Shown: positions 1 through 11,410 of the stretch, one piece after another
Position numbering within the stretch: position 1 is the stretch's first letter
Layout: each line of letters opens with the position of its first letter
Assembly (NCBI GenBank): GCA_013399015.1
Contig: VWZX01002953.1
Location: 248,001 to 312,000 of the forward strand
Reading direction: 5' to 3'
DNA length: 64,000 bases
Source of the DNA: Galbula dea
Lineage: Eukaryota > Chordata > Aves > Piciformes > Galbulidae
The notes under the pieces: generated by a model
Databases searched by the model: none
Seen by the model: only the letters and a program-made list of their open reading frames with translations
What the model was told of the DNA's origin: nothing
Made by a program: the position numbers and the translations under genes

Positions 1-3000
1 GAGGATGGGTTTACGCTCTGTGAAAGTGGGTCCAACCTTTTACTAATTAAACTCCTTCTATTTAGAAACACCTCATTTTAAGGAAGCTTTATGAACGCTT
101 CAGCACTGACTGAATCGCAAGCCTGCTGCAGCCTGAGCTTGTCATGTCTAACCTATACATCATAACAGTAATGGAAAGAAAGCATGTGAGCCAAGAGATA
201 AAAACCTCGCACGATGTTCCTCATACAACGTCCTCAGACTTTCCTACCAAGGCAGAAAACAAACCTATGATGCTGTTGAATAATCTTCCAATAATTGTAG
301 TAATTAAAATCATTATACAGTCTGCAGTCACCTTCCTTCCTTTGACACTAGCCTTCACTTGAATTGTTAACGTGTCTTCAGCTGAGATAAACAGAACAAG
401 GGAGGTTTAAAATACATGGTCCAAATAAATTTAACGGAATAGAATTAGTTCCACAGATACGTTTCTGACTGCGTTCAGTAGACGAGAAGATTTCTAAAAC
501 TATCGTGCAGAATTTTTAAACGCTGGTTAATATGGGTGGCTCTGTTACCCCTAAATAGAGTCACCTTAAAGACCTAGGGAAAGATGAAAGCCCAGCCTGA
601 TGCTCCACCTCGGGCTCTGTGTGCGGGGGGCAGGAGGAGCGGGGGGGTGCATTATGTAACAAATATCGTTCGAAGGCTCCAGCAGAAATTGTTGGAGAGG
701 GCCATAATTTTCATTTAATTTCCATGATCTATTTGATCCCAGTGCTCATTCCCTTTTTATTAACTATAAAAGCTTTCCTTCTAATCAAAAGCTGCACTTC
801 ATCTTTACCCACAAATGAAAAACCTTACAGCAGAAAGAATTCAGTGGACTCAACAGGCACCGAGGTCTGTATTTTAACACCATCTCTATATATCCTTCCC
901 CCTTTTAATACCTACTCATGGGCAGAATAGTGGGGAAGCCTTTTCTTAACTGAAGTTATTAATTTATCACCAGGTCCCCCTCTGCGTTGCTCTGATAATC
1001 AATGGTGGTTTCTAGATCACATAAATGAAAAGTGTAATTGAGAGAGAAGGGGGAGGAGGGTGCGCACGGAAGTCCTGTTGTTTAAAAAAAAAAAAATCTG
1101 GCAGGACGCAATTATTTATCTCAGCGATGAGCAGTTTGCCTGTTTCCTGCCCACGTCCATTCTGTTTGGCAGAAAATAAGGCTGCTTCTCTTGAACTTGG
1201 AAGGCTTTGCCTCTTTCCCATCCGCAACATCCATGTGTAAAACTTCGTGCCCCTCCTAGGATTCAGAGGAAATTGTTCAGCAACCTTACATTTAACTGCT
1301 GTTAAATCGATTTATTTAGAAAATATTTGGCAGCTCTTTCCCAGAGCTCTGTTTGAACAGAAGAACCGTTTCATCTGACTCTCCTGAATATGAACCCAGG
1401 ACCCTCCCAATCAGTTTTAATGAACGAATTGTTTCCCAGCTTTACTTCATAAAGACAGAAACTTTAGTTAGTGGCACAGATCAAAAGACACGAGTAAAGG
1501 GAAGATGGGAAACAATATTGTTCAAAGGAAGTGAACTGTTGCACTTAATTAGGCTATTCTTCTTTATTAGTATTCATACTGAGGGGTTTTTTAAAGATTT
1601 ATGTTGATTTAACTGTAATGTATTTACGATGTAAATATATTCCGAGATGAAAACGTCACGGATCAATTGTAAAGGACCCGGATACATAATTTTAAAAAAT
1701 CAGTTTCAGTTTATATGAGGTTCTCACCCCACTTTTGCTTCTTAGTCAGATTTGTTTATGCAGAATCGACATTTAATAGTGCTAATTGCACTCCAGTTAA
1801 ATTGCCCTGATTGCAGAAAGGGAAGCAATTTTCGTGCTCTCTGTCTGGGTTTGGAAGAAATTGTTTTATATTCACCTCTTTATAAAGAAGTGGAGATAAG
1901 GCACCGAGCCTTTGCACAAATTGCACTTATGGGCTGACTGGCAGCATTCAGGCGCTATAATAGAGCATTATTTGCCCGTTTTGAATAATGTAAAGCATTT
2001 GCTGAAAGCTATTCTCCTGAAAATTGCTTTAACTTTTAAAAGGGTGATGATTCACTCCAAACCAGGCCTTTGTTACATTGTCATTATCCCCCCAAATGTT
2101 TTAACAGTCAGCTCAACACTTTAGCATAACACATTGATCTTTGTTTAAAAACTCGATTTTTGGAGTATGAAAAAATCTGTCAGAAAATACTTGACCCCCT
2201 AAAGATCTGAGCAGCGTTCCCCCTTTCGCCGCCATCCGCTCAGCCTCTCCACCGCCTGCCTCGGTCCTGCGGATTTGGGTTACTTTTCGCTCACAAAGGG
2301 GGCGAGGAGAAGGAGGAGAGGCAGGCAGGGCTGTCCGCTTGCCTCCAGGCACAGCAGACCCCACTCTGCTGCGGGAGCGCAAGCAGCGGATGCCTTTACT
2401 CGCTGAGGTAGAGGCAACATTTTTGAACGTCACGCTCCCGATCTGCCTTACAGCCTAATTTTGTTGATGACTGTCCCCAAGGATTGGGGAAAAGACCTTC
2501 TCCTCCCGCCGCCCCGGGGCTGGCCAGAAGCGCCTCGCTGCCACTTGACCCCACCTCGGCAGGCTCCTGGGAAGGAGCGGGTCCCCCCCGGAGGAAGGAA
2601 GGAGAAAAGAAGGAAGGAGAGAAGGAAGGAGGGAATCACCTGTTGGGCGATTGCTCCCGGGTGCCCCTGTCGGACTCCTCGCCTCGCCAGCGGGGATTGT
2701 GTCTCTCCCCCCCGCCACCGCCTTTCAACCGCCTCCACCCGCCGAGCGCTACAGCCCCCCCGAGTAAAGCCGCCGCTTATGATCTATCTGCTCCAGGCAG
2801 ACCCTTCGGAGAAAGGGTTTGCAGGGCACTCCCCAGACCCCTGCGCTGGCTGCGAGTCAATGTGGAAAGAATTAAGCGCAGAACAGTATTTCCTCCTACT
2901 GCCCCGACTCTGCTTAATGCGCGGCGACAAATAGGCGAGCGCCCTTTGAAAATAGCCTTAGACCTTTAAAAAAAAAAAAAAAAGATCATCTCCAGGGACA

Positions 3001-4100
3001 TCCTTCCCTAGCGTGGCAGGCGTCTTGCAGATTGCATAACACAATGTACAACAAAACGCAATGCCCGCCTTATTTAAGCACGGGGGAGAAAAATATCAAA
3101 ACAAGTAAAGAAAAGGGAAATTCCCTCAAATTGGCATTTTCTACATCTTGCTCCTTAGAGATGCCTATTTTGCATCTGCTAGGAGGTTTTACAAGGGATG
3201 ACACCGAGGAGAAGGAATACTGACTGAAATCCAGAGCAGGCACCCGGCATTGCTTGAAGGCACTCGTATTTCTGGTTCAGAACTACACCCAGCCTCACTG
3301 GGGGACGGCAGGAGCAGAGGAAAAAGCTCCTACTCCCAGCCTTACAGAGACGGTCGCAATGATGAAAAGTTGTACGCCTATTGATCTTCCACTGACAGAG
3401 TACGGGCAAGTTCTAGCCAATTACTTAAGAAGCCTCCAATAATTACAAATCAAAGGGACTAGCTTGCACGACCCTGAGGAGACGAGGTTTGGACTTACAT
3501 TTCGTACATGCAGAGAGCAGGTAAAGTCTCTGTCGCTCACTGGGCGTGTGGAGTGTGTACAGTGCAGAGGCCACAGGCGAGTGCTAGGGAGGCTTATTCC
3601 AGCTGCGCCCTAACACTGCTAGGAGGGAGCAAGCCTTCTGCCATTAGCAGCACTGTTCCACAGGGGTATATGAGGCTTGAAAATCGTGCTGCAGGCTGCG
3701 AATTTAACTTCGAAAGTATTTTGTCGGGAACTACTCTGTAAAATAAAATCCTCTCCTCTTAAGCGACAGGATGTCATATGCCCATCGTTCCCCCTCCCGC
3801 CCTGTCATTTCCCTGTCTCTGGATTTTTTTGGCACTTTATGTAACTAAAAAGCCTCCTCAGTTCCTTTTGCAAAGAAAGTAAGAAATACGCTGCGCCCGA
3901 AATCACTTCAACTCTTTAGAGAAGCAAAACCAAAACAACCCACGTGTTTTCATTAAATACAGTTGGGTCCTCTTTGGCTATTTGTATCCTGCATGGAGAG
4001 CTGCCCAAATGGTCTGTAAAGGAAGCAAAGGGCCTGTTGAAAAAAAGCAGCCCAGGTATGGTTTACTGGAGGCCGGGATCGCAGGTGATAGAACGAGCAG
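1..4100. other. Intergenic DNA upstream of SP9, no gene seen
   Basis: No open frame here looks like a real protein; the frames present are short and of low complexity. Much of 1-2150 is AT-rich and contains homeodomain-like cores (for example TTATTAATTTAT near 955-966 and GATAATCAATGG near 993-1004), the kind of sequence often conserved next to developmental regulators. From about 2200 the DNA becomes GC-rich. A regulatory role for SP9 is inference; only a multi-species alignment could show conservation. Confidence 0.5.
2590..2634 (+). repeat. Purine-rich GGAA/GAAGGA simple repeat
   Basis: A tract of almost only A and G made of degenerate GGAAGGA and GAAGGAG units, lying in GC-rich DNA about 2 kb before SP9. 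It looks like an ordinary simple-sequence stretch. It creates spurious Lys/Glu/Arg-rich and Ser/Leu-rich open frames on the two strands. Confidence 0.7.
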
Positions 4101-4380
4101 CGGGGGACCTAACACCTCCTGCACAGTTTGCAAGGCGACGGCGGAACGGCCTCGAGCATGACACCAGCCCAACGCCGACGCTGACCTCGCTCTCGACTCC
4201 TGCCCTCTGTGGATGTCCCCGCTCCTCCCGCAGCCGGCCGGTGCCGGGGCAGCGTCACCCCTGCCGTAGGTCTCCCTGCCTCCCCTCGGCAGGAGTCACA
4301 ACCCGGCAGGCAGACAGGGCTCTGCGGTTAATTGCAGCGCAATCGCCGCAGTCCGGAGAGGGGAGTTTTCTCCCCGCGCG

Positions 4381-4635
4381 CTGACTGGCACGCGCCCCGC
4401 GCCCCGGCGCCGGCACCTCCGCGCAGCCTGATTGGCTGGCGGGCCGCTCCGGCCCGCTCCGCCCGCGCCCTCATTGGGCGAGCGCCGCCGCCAGCGGTAC
4501 TTCAAAGCGGGTGCTGCCCGCACTTAGGCAGAGTTTAGCCCTGCCGAGCCAGAGTGTCCGTAGTGCCGCCGGGCAGCGCGGGGCGCACACCGAGCGCCGT
4601 CCCCTCCGCCCCACCGCCCAGCCCAGGGACGTGCT
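4381..4635 (+). promoter_or_regulatory. SP9 core promoter and 5' UTR region (CpG island, two CCAAT boxes)
   Basis: This very CpG-rich stretch lies immediately before the SP9 start codon. It has two inverted CCAAT boxes (ATTGG at 4431-4435 and 4473-4477) 42 bp apart and a GC-box-like CGCTCCGCCCGC at about 4456-4467. No TATA box is visible, which is usual for CpG-island promoters. The exact transcription start cannot be read from sequence; it probably lies between about 4490 and 4600. The boxes are seen directly; their use is inferred. Confidence 0.65.
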
Positions 4636-6789
4636 ATGGCTACGTCTATCCTCGGGGTAAGTCGGCACCGCGCGCTGCCATGCGGCTTCGCGGCGGCTTC
4701 GCTGCCCTCTTGAAAAAAAAAAACCAACAAAACAAATCAACAAAAAACTGTTGCTAGTGCCGCCGCGCCACGGCTGCCCCCGTGCAAATCGCCTTGATCC
4801 CCGGAGGTAATCCCAGCCCGCCTCGGGGTATTTCAGTGCGGGTTGCCCATCGCGTCGTTCGTAAAGAGTTTAGCCCGAAAACTCGTTTGGCCGGTCAGAA
4901 GTCGGGCTGCTTGCGCTTCTTTTTGTTTTCTAATTGATTTTTGTTGGCTTTATTGTTGTTGGTTTTTTTGTAACTCGAAGTGCTACGCTAAATTTCCAAA
5001 GATCTGTGCTAGCTCGGCTCGGCGAGAGGCACTGGTCGCAGGCTAGCACCCCGCTTCTCTTTCTGCCGTCTTGTTTTTCTGCCGCTCCTGCGCGGTGCTT
5101 TGAGGAGACACTGGATTTCGTTCCCACGAGATTTTTGGTTTCACGGCGGTAGGATCGGGCAGCCCGAGGCTGCGCGGGGCGTCCCGAGCCGCCCTCTCGA
5201 AATACGCGTGTCCCTCGTCCCAGGCGTTATCCGCTTCCGATGTAAATCCGTCGGGAGCCGAGACCAGTCCCCGGCGGAAAACGAGTTGTGCCGAGCGGGG
5301 CAGGGCTGAAGCCTTTCTCCAAAATCGAACTTTTCCGCGGTGCTGCTAGTCGCGCCGCGGTTCTACTCGCGTCCCCGCGGGAGCCTTGCGAGGCGGCAGG
5401 GGTGAGACTGACGGGCCGGCTTTGTCTCTCCTGCAGGAAGAGCCGCGATTTGGAACGACTCCCTTGGCCATGTTGGCCGCCACCTGCAACAAGATAGGCA
5501 ACACCAGCCCCCTGACCACCCTGCCCGAGTCCAGCGCCTTCGCCAAAGGGGGCTTCCACCCTTGGAAACGCTCGAGTTCCAGCTGTAATCTGGGCTCCAG
5601 CCTCTCGGGCTTCACGGTGGCCACGAGCAGGGGCTCCAGCGGACTGGCCAGCGGCACGGGCACCGCCAACAGCGCCTTCTGCCTGGCCTCCACCTCGCCA
5701 ACCTCGTCAGCCTTCAGCAGCGACTACGGCGGCCTCTTCTCCAACTCGGCGGCGGCGGCGGGCGTGTCCCCGCAGGAGCCCGGCGGCCAGTCGGCCTTCA
5801 TCTCCAAAGTACATAGCTCGGCGGCCGAGAGCCTCTACCCGCGGGTGGGCATGGCGCACCCCTACGAATCCTGGTACAAGTCGGGCTTCCACTCCACGCT
5901 CTCAGCGGGCGAAGTGGCCAACGGGGCGGCCTCTTCCTGGTGGGACGTGCACACCAACCCGGGCTCCTGGCTGGAGGTGCAGAACCCGGCGGGGGGGTTG
6001 CAGAGCTCGCTGCACTCGGGCGCCCCCCAGGCCTCGCTGCACTCCCAGCTGGGCACCTACAACCCCGACTTCAGCTCACTCACCCACTCCGCCTTCAGCT
6101 CCACCGGCCTGGGCTCCACGGCCGCGTCGCACCTGCTCTCCACCAGCCAGCACTTGCTCACCCAGGAGGGCTTCAAGCCTGTGCTGCCCTCCTACACGGA
6201 CTCCAGCGCTGCGGTGGCGGCGGCCAGCGCAATGATCTCTGGCGCTGCCGCCGCCGCCGGGGGCGGCTCGGCCCGCTCTGCCCGCCGCTACTCGGGCCGA
6301 GCCACCTGCGACTGTCCCAACTGCCAGGAGGCCGAGCGGCTGGGGCCGGCGGGGGCCAGCCTGCGGCGCAAGGGGCTGCACAGCTGCCATATCCCCGGCT
6401 GCGGCAAGGTGTACGGCAAGACCTCGCACCTGAAGGCGCACCTGCGCTGGCACACGGGTGAGCGGCCCTTCGTCTGCAACTGGCTCTTCTGCGGGAAGCG
6501 CTTTACCCGTTCCGACGAGCTGCAGCGGCACCTGCGGACTCACACGGGCGAGAAGCGCTTCGCCTGCCCCGTCTGCAATAAGCGCTTCATGCGCAGCGAC
6601 CACCTGAGCAAACACATCAAAACGCACAACGGGGGCGGCGGGGGGAAAAAGGGCAGCGACAGCGACACGGACGCCAGCAACCTGGAGACGCCGCGCTCCG
6701 AGTCTCCCGACCTCATCCTGCACGAGGGGGTGGGCGCCGCTGCCCGCGGACCGGGCAAGGAACCTACCGCAGGGCCCGGCGACTCCTAG
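4636..6789 (+). CDS. SP9: SP9, Sp/KLF-family zinc-finger transcription factor (2 coding exons)
   Basis: Join 4636-4656 and 5437-6789, 457 aa. Exon 1 encodes only MATSILG and ends at a perfect GTAAGT donor; exon 2 follows a CTGCAG acceptor and continues EEPRFGTTP, the known SP9 N-terminus. Visible features: the Sp-type TPLAMLAATCNKIG motif near the N-terminus, a Ser/Ala/Gly-rich central region, a Buttonhead box CDCPNC (residues 298-303), and three C2H2 fingers at 324-346, 354-376 and 384-404 with TGE(R/K) linkers, as in SP/KLF factors binding GC/GT boxes in the nucleus. The family is known for limb apical ridge outgrowth and forebrain interneuron development. Length is slightly below the human protein (about 484 aa as I recall), mainly in low-complexity runs. 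An upstream frame reads into exon 2 from 5386, but that start lies within the intron. No frame breaks are seen. Confidence 0.97.
4657..5436 (+). other. SP9 intron 1
   Basis: This 780-bp intron has a GTAAGT donor and a pyrimidine-rich TTTGTCTCTCCTGCAG acceptor. It stays within the CpG island. The short open frames inside it (for example around 4843-5150) have no family resemblance. Confidence 0.93.
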
Positions 6790-7450
6790 GGGCAGCGTCG
6801 CCCGGACTCCGCCACGGCCCCACGCCGCCGGGGAGCCTCCGGGGGCCACACGGACTCTGCCCCACGACGACTAGAGGGACGCGAGCCGCCCGCAGCGGAG
6901 GGCGCCCGGGACGGCAGCCGTGGCAGGCGGTGGGGCCCGAGAGGCGCGGCCTCCTTGTACTGCCCGGCCGGTAGGTACCGAGCGACACTTTCTTCTGTTT
7001 CCTTTTTCTCTTCTTTCTGTTGAAGGAAAGCATCCTAAGAGAGGCGAAAGGCGAGAAATCAAACTGCAAGTCCGAGACGGCTCCTCTGTATCTCATAAAC
7101 ATCTGTATAAATAGGGTTCAAAAAAGAAAAACAGATCGTGTTCGCTTATTTTTCTTGTAAATGTTGATCTGATAGAGGGTTTGGGGATTTTTTTTTTTAA
7201 TTGGTGAATTCCTGAAATTCAGGGAGGTTTTGGGGGTTTGGTTCATTTTTATTTTAAATTTCTGATGCACTTTGTGGAAGTCAGTATATATGTAAAAGAT
7301 ATTTAAAATGTTGAGTTAACATTTCATTCGAACACACGTAAGTTAAGGTCTCTTAAAGAAATTAAATGCGTTTATCTGTATGGAAAAAATCTTGACATAT
7401 TTTCATTTTGGTATTATTAAAGGACTCTGAACAATATGCTCGCGGGTTTG
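6790..7450 (+). other. SP9 3' UTR with likely poly(A) site
   Basis: After the TAG at 6787-6789 the sequence stays GC-rich to about 6975, then turns AT-rich with many T and A runs, typical of a 3' UTR. A poly(A) signal variant ATTAAA at 7416-7421 is followed about 25 bp downstream by the G/T-rich GGGTTTGTTGTTCTTCGTG, a fitting downstream element. A weaker alternative ATTAAA lies near 7360. The UTR would be about 650 nt. The signal is seen; its use is inferred. Confidence 0.6.
7416..7421 (+). terminator. Candidate SP9 polyadenylation signal (ATTAAA)
   Basis: ATTAAA followed by a GT-rich downstream element at about 7443-7461, placed where the SP9 3' UTR would be expected to end. This is the strongest such combination downstream of the stop codon. 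Confidence 0.55.
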
Positions 7451-7879
7451 TTGTTCTTCGTGCCCCTACTTTCCCCCTGCCCAGCCCTCACAGGGGTCAG
7501 GGTTTTATAGGGAGCTCTTACACCCCTCCCCATCCTTTTTACAGCGACTGTGATTAAAAATACGGCAGGCAACGACAGCCAGGAGGGGAAGGAACCGGCC
7601 CCGAGCCTGCTGCGCTGTAGCGCTCTGCTCCCTCTTTTCAAACCCTGTTAGGTTTTAGCTTTTTTTTTTTTAAAAATTTAACTCGAATCCGAGCCTCGCT
7701 ACACCAGCTGGGGATGTGACCGAGCCCTAAGTGCCTTTGGCGAAACCGGACCCAAAATCTAGTGAAACCGAACTGCGCTGAGGAACCATTTATTTAATTT
7801 AAAAAGCCTTTAGCACCACAAGGCTGCCTAGGTTGGGAGGTGATCTCGGGGGGATAAATCGCCAGAGTCAATACTCCGG

Positions 7880-8660
7880 AAAAGACATTTCATGCCTAAA
7901 TGAAAATCTTGTTAAATGTTATTAATTTTGACTTAGAGCACACACCAGCCCCCTGTGCCTTGTATTCCCTTATTAGGGATTCATGTCTTATCAAATATCT
8001 AATTAATCTCCTAGACATCATTTGTTCTGGCCAACTTTATCTCAGCTGGTCCACGGGGAAAAACTCTGAATATTCTCGGTGACAAAGCTCCCTTGAAGAT
8101 CCTTTTAATTGTCCAAATTAACTGCACCAAATTTGCATGTCAAACGGTAAAGGGCAACCTGAGATAAAATGTAAACGTTTTAAAAGCCCCAAACTAAGCA
8201 CTTGATTTGATAACTAGGCTTTTTAATGTTATGGAAGACAACTGCTCCTTTCCTTTTCAAAGACAGTTGATCTATGCAAATAATGAATTGGAAATGCTTA
8301 TGTCCCCATGCAGTCAAATGGTCCTTGCATGTTATTTGAATATCAGTGGCTCTGCTATTGAAAAGGTTCAAGGATGCTCTCTGACTTCTTTGTGATTACT
8401 CAGTGCAGCGTCTTATTCTGAAGAAAAAAACCTCAGGAATAATTAAAGGCTGGGCTAAGGCCTGGGAACACATTTGGGACAGGAATCTCATTTAGACAGG
8501 CTCTTTCAAAATAAGGCACAGTTAAATTGACCAGAAGGCAATTATTGAAATGAAAATTATTTTCACTCCCTTTGTCTCCTGACCACCAACCTAACAGACA
8601 CACTATTTTTTTTAAAGGCAAATTGTTAAATGAGATAATTGTGTTATTAAAAAAGAAAAA
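7880..8660. promoter_or_regulatory. Candidate conserved non-coding element downstream of SP9
   Basis: An AT-rich block without coding potential between two GC-rich regions. It holds two perfect POU octamers, ATTTGCAT at 8131-8138 and ATGCAAAT at 8274-8281, plus TAAT cores and a CTTTGT SOX/TCF-like site near 8570. This texture is typical of enhancers near developmental transcription factors, but conservation was not tested. Confidence 0.35.
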
Positions 8661-8809
8661 GGGGGAGGGGGAGAGAAAAAAAAGTTAATTTAGTCTGCGC
8701 GGTACAGATTGGAGGAAGAAATATTTTAATCCTCCATAAAACACTGAATGCAAATAACACCAGGAAACGGATTCTGCTGCCGGCCACCAACTGGAATAAA
8801 GACGTTGCG

Positions 8810-9910
8810 TTAAAGAAAATACATCTGCCGTGAATACTAACAACCGCGTCCCACCTCCTCCGCGCCACTGTTGCACAAAAGGGACCAGGAAGCGTCGACG
8901 CTGCCCCTGCCCAGGGCGGTGGCAGGAGTCCGACAGCTCCTTCTGCAGGCGGGGGCACGAGAGCCTCCCGGGAAATTCACCTCTCGTGGGGCTGCCGGCA
9001 GCAACCTCCCCAAGAGCCGCTCCGGAGTTTCTCCGCCCGAAAGCATCCCGGCACGGAGGTGCTTTTTCTCCCGTCCCGCCGGCTGGTGGGTGCCGGCAGC
9101 TTTCCCACCGAGCAGGGCAGAGGAGGGCGGACAAGGGGAGCGGGCGAGGGGGACGTGCTCGGGCGGAGCGGGCTGGCTGTCCGGGCGGCGGGACACGGCT
9201 CCCCTCCCCGCCGGATGGAGCTGGGGTGCGGAGGAATGCACCCGCGCGGGCTGTCGGGCAGAAGTCAGCTTTGTTTTCGATTTATAATAAAACACATCAA
9301 AGCAAACCATCCGGGTCCAGTATCTGCCAGGCCGAGGTTACAGTTCTCAGCTCACTGATCAAGGACCTTTTTGCATCGCCTTTGCCCCTTTGGGTCAGAA
9401 AACGTCCATCACTTATGGACTCCCCAGAAACGAAGAAGGGAGAAGCTCTGGGCCTCAGAGCCGGTTCGTTTAATCAGGAAAATAGAAACCATGTCGCCTT
9501 TTCCAAAATAAATTACACCATTCTTCCGTACGTGTTGGCGATAATTTTATGGTCTGGGGAACTTTTACACAAAGAAAAACTAAAGAACAGGCGATGTGAA
9601 AACGGAAAAATAAATCTGATTTCACTCTTTGAATCCGTAGTTCAGAAGCACTTCTTTAAAGGCACCGGGAACGAGATAGAGATGCCCTCCCGGGCTCCGG
9701 CGGGGAGGGAGGCGGACGGGAGGACCTGGCTCCCGCCGTGTTGGCCCCCCCCTCAAGCCGGGTTTGCCCCTGAGCCAAGCCTGGCCCAGCTCCCTCTCAC
9801 AGCTCGCTCCGGGACAGCAGCTTCACGCCGGCTCCTCGAGCCCGTTAAAACGCGGCTAATACCTAGCCGACGACAGCAACCACCGACCGACGGGAAAAGG
9901 TAAAACGCCA
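8810..9910. other. GC-rich intergenic island
   Basis: A G+C and CpG-rich stretch with long open frames in several phases, including one of 357 codons on the + strand. The predicted peptides are rich in Arg, Pro, Gly and Ala and show no domain. Open frames in many phases at once are what high GC gives by chance. It may be a second CpG island of the SP9 domain or the start of a non-coding RNA; neither can be decided here. Confidence 0.5.
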
Positions 9911-10380
9911 GAAGCAATGAGTTAGTAGAAGTAATTCAGCCGCGCAGTCAGTCCCCGGTCGGCAGGAAGCGTGTCCCCTGTCCCCCGCGGCGAGTCCCTG
10001 CCCTAACGGTTCGTTTTACACTTAAAAGGTAACAGTAATGCTTTTGTTCCAATGAGATAACATATAAACACCCAATCCCGTGCTCGGACAGTTTCTTAAT
10101 TGCGCTTTCCAATTCAAATGGAAACTTCATCTGCGGGAGCTGTAATTTATTTGCAGCCACTGTCTGTTCACTGAGATCCATTCCCACCCCTCCAAAACGC
10201 GGATGAAGGGAACCTCGCCGAGAGCCTGCTCCTGCGGGTAATTGTTGCACTAAATGTTTATTTTAAGTGGGGATAATTTAGCTACAAATTTCCTCAAGGA
10301 ATAACATTCTCAACACATTAAAACCTAGAAAAAAGCAGAGCCCGAACACGGCACCCGAGGTGCCCCTGACCGGAGCCTCA
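9911..10380. other. AT-rich intergenic block, no gene seen
   Basis: Moderately AT-rich sequence between two GC-rich islands, with homeodomain-like cores such as TTAATTGC and TAATTTATTTGC. No splice-bounded open frame or repeat is recognised. Confidence 0.4.
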
Positions 10381-10487
10381 TGGCGGCTCCTGGGCGCCAT
10401 CTAGAGGTCTGCGACGGGCTCGGGGGCGCGGCCGGAGCGGAGCCCGCCGCAGGGGTGGCGTCCCTGCGCGGGCCGGGTCGGGCCGAG

Positions 10488-10580
10488 NNNNNNNNNNNNN
10501 NNNNNNNNNNNNNNNNNNNNNNNNNNNNNNNNNNNNNNNNNNNNNNNNNNNNNNNNNNNNNNNNNNNNNNNNNNNNNNNN
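10488..10580. other. Assembly gap (93 Ns)
   Basis: A run of unknown bases in very GC-rich DNA. The sequence directly after it is repeated exactly about 250 bp later, so the gap size and local order should not be trusted. Confidence 0.99.
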
Positions 10581-10698
10581 TGGGATGGGTCCGCGGCGGC
10601 AGCGTGCACCGACCTGAGGGGAGACTGGGGTGCGGCGGGTGGCCGGCTCGGCTTTGCGGCTCCGCCGGGAGAGAGGGGCCGTTATGCCTATAATAATT
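10581..10698 (+). repeat. First copy of a 118-bp exact direct duplication (probable assembly artefact)
   Basis: The block starting TGGGATGGGTCCGCGG and ending CCTATAATAATT occurs here and again at 10829-10946, apparently identical. This copy abuts the N run and the second copy ends at a single N (10947). Identical copies that both end at Ns are best explained by overlapping contig ends placed side by side. Confidence 0.85.
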
Positions 10699-10828
10699 AA
10701 TGCCGGCACCCTGCCGGGGGGGGGCCGCCGCTCCCTGCCCACTGCCAGGCTCTGCGGGCNGCGGCGGGGCGGGTCCCCGGTAGCGGGCGGGGAGGCTTGG
10801 ATGAACTTTCTGTGGGAGACGGAAGAGG

Positions 10829-10946
10829 TGGGATGGGTCCGCGGCGGCAGCGTGCACCGACCTGAGGGGAGACTGGGGTGCGGCGGGTGGCCGGCTCGGC
10901 TTTGCGGCTCCGCCGGGAGAGAGGGGCCGTTATGCCTATAATAATT
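10829..10946 (+). repeat. Second copy of the 118-bp exact direct duplication
   Basis: Matches 10581-10698 base for base on inspection and stops exactly at the N at 10947. Another N at 10760 lies between the copies. A true tandem duplication is possible but less likely. Confidence 0.85.
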
Positions 10947-10949
10947 NCG

Positions 10950-11410
10950 GCGGGCACCGGGCGAGGCAACCGCCGCCGCCTTCGCGCCGCTGTTTCAACA
11001 CAAACCCACGGCAGTGCCTATTTCCGAGATGTGCTAATTGCTACTTGGATGGCAGGGCGCGAAGTCCTTGTCCGTTTCCTTGTAAAAAGTAGGATGCTAG
11101 AAAATTTGAAATTGCCTTTCAGCCTAAAGCTGCCTTACCTGAATGTCATAATTACAGTAATTATGTACATCCAAATTACATGCTAATTAAATTAGAATCA
11201 AATCGTTCTAAATCGAAATCAAATGAGGTAGCGAGAATTAATCAATGACAACATAAATAGAGAGCTTCCTTCAGGGATATTTATTGTAACGATCCAAGCA
11301 GGAACCCGATCTGGAAATCTCCTGTTTATTTACTTTCGGAACAGTCACAATTTACGGTTATTTTTAATTTAATTTAAATTACGGTTACTTTTAAACGATC
11401 GGTTTCGCGG
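10950..11410. promoter_or_regulatory. Candidate homeodomain-site cluster (non-coding)
   Basis: An AT-rich block without coding signal between GC-rich stretches. Three palindromic TAATTA cores lie within 41 bp (11149-11154, 11158-11163, 11184-11189), with further ATTA/TAAT cores to about 11245. TAATTA is the classic Antp/LIM/DLX-type homeodomain core. Enhancer function is inference. Confidence 0.35.

Noticed and set aside
2461..2969. Two overlapping + strand frames of about 160 codons before SP9
   Set aside because: They run through a purine simple repeat and GC-rich DNA, overlap in different phases and have no splice or family support.
5940..6461. 173-codon + strand frame inside SP9 exon 2
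   Set aside because: Overlaps SP9 in another phase; Leu/Pro/Gly-rich shadow frame.
6076..6849. 257-codon frame on the - strand
   Set aside because: Exact antisense of the SP9 zinc-finger exon; an artefact of high GC at third codon positions.
8830..9903. 357-codon open frame on the + strand downstream of SP9
   Set aside because: GC-rich island with long open frames in several phases; the peptide is low-complexity Arg/Pro/Gly-rich at the start and shifts character later, the base composition changes within the frame, and no domain is visible.
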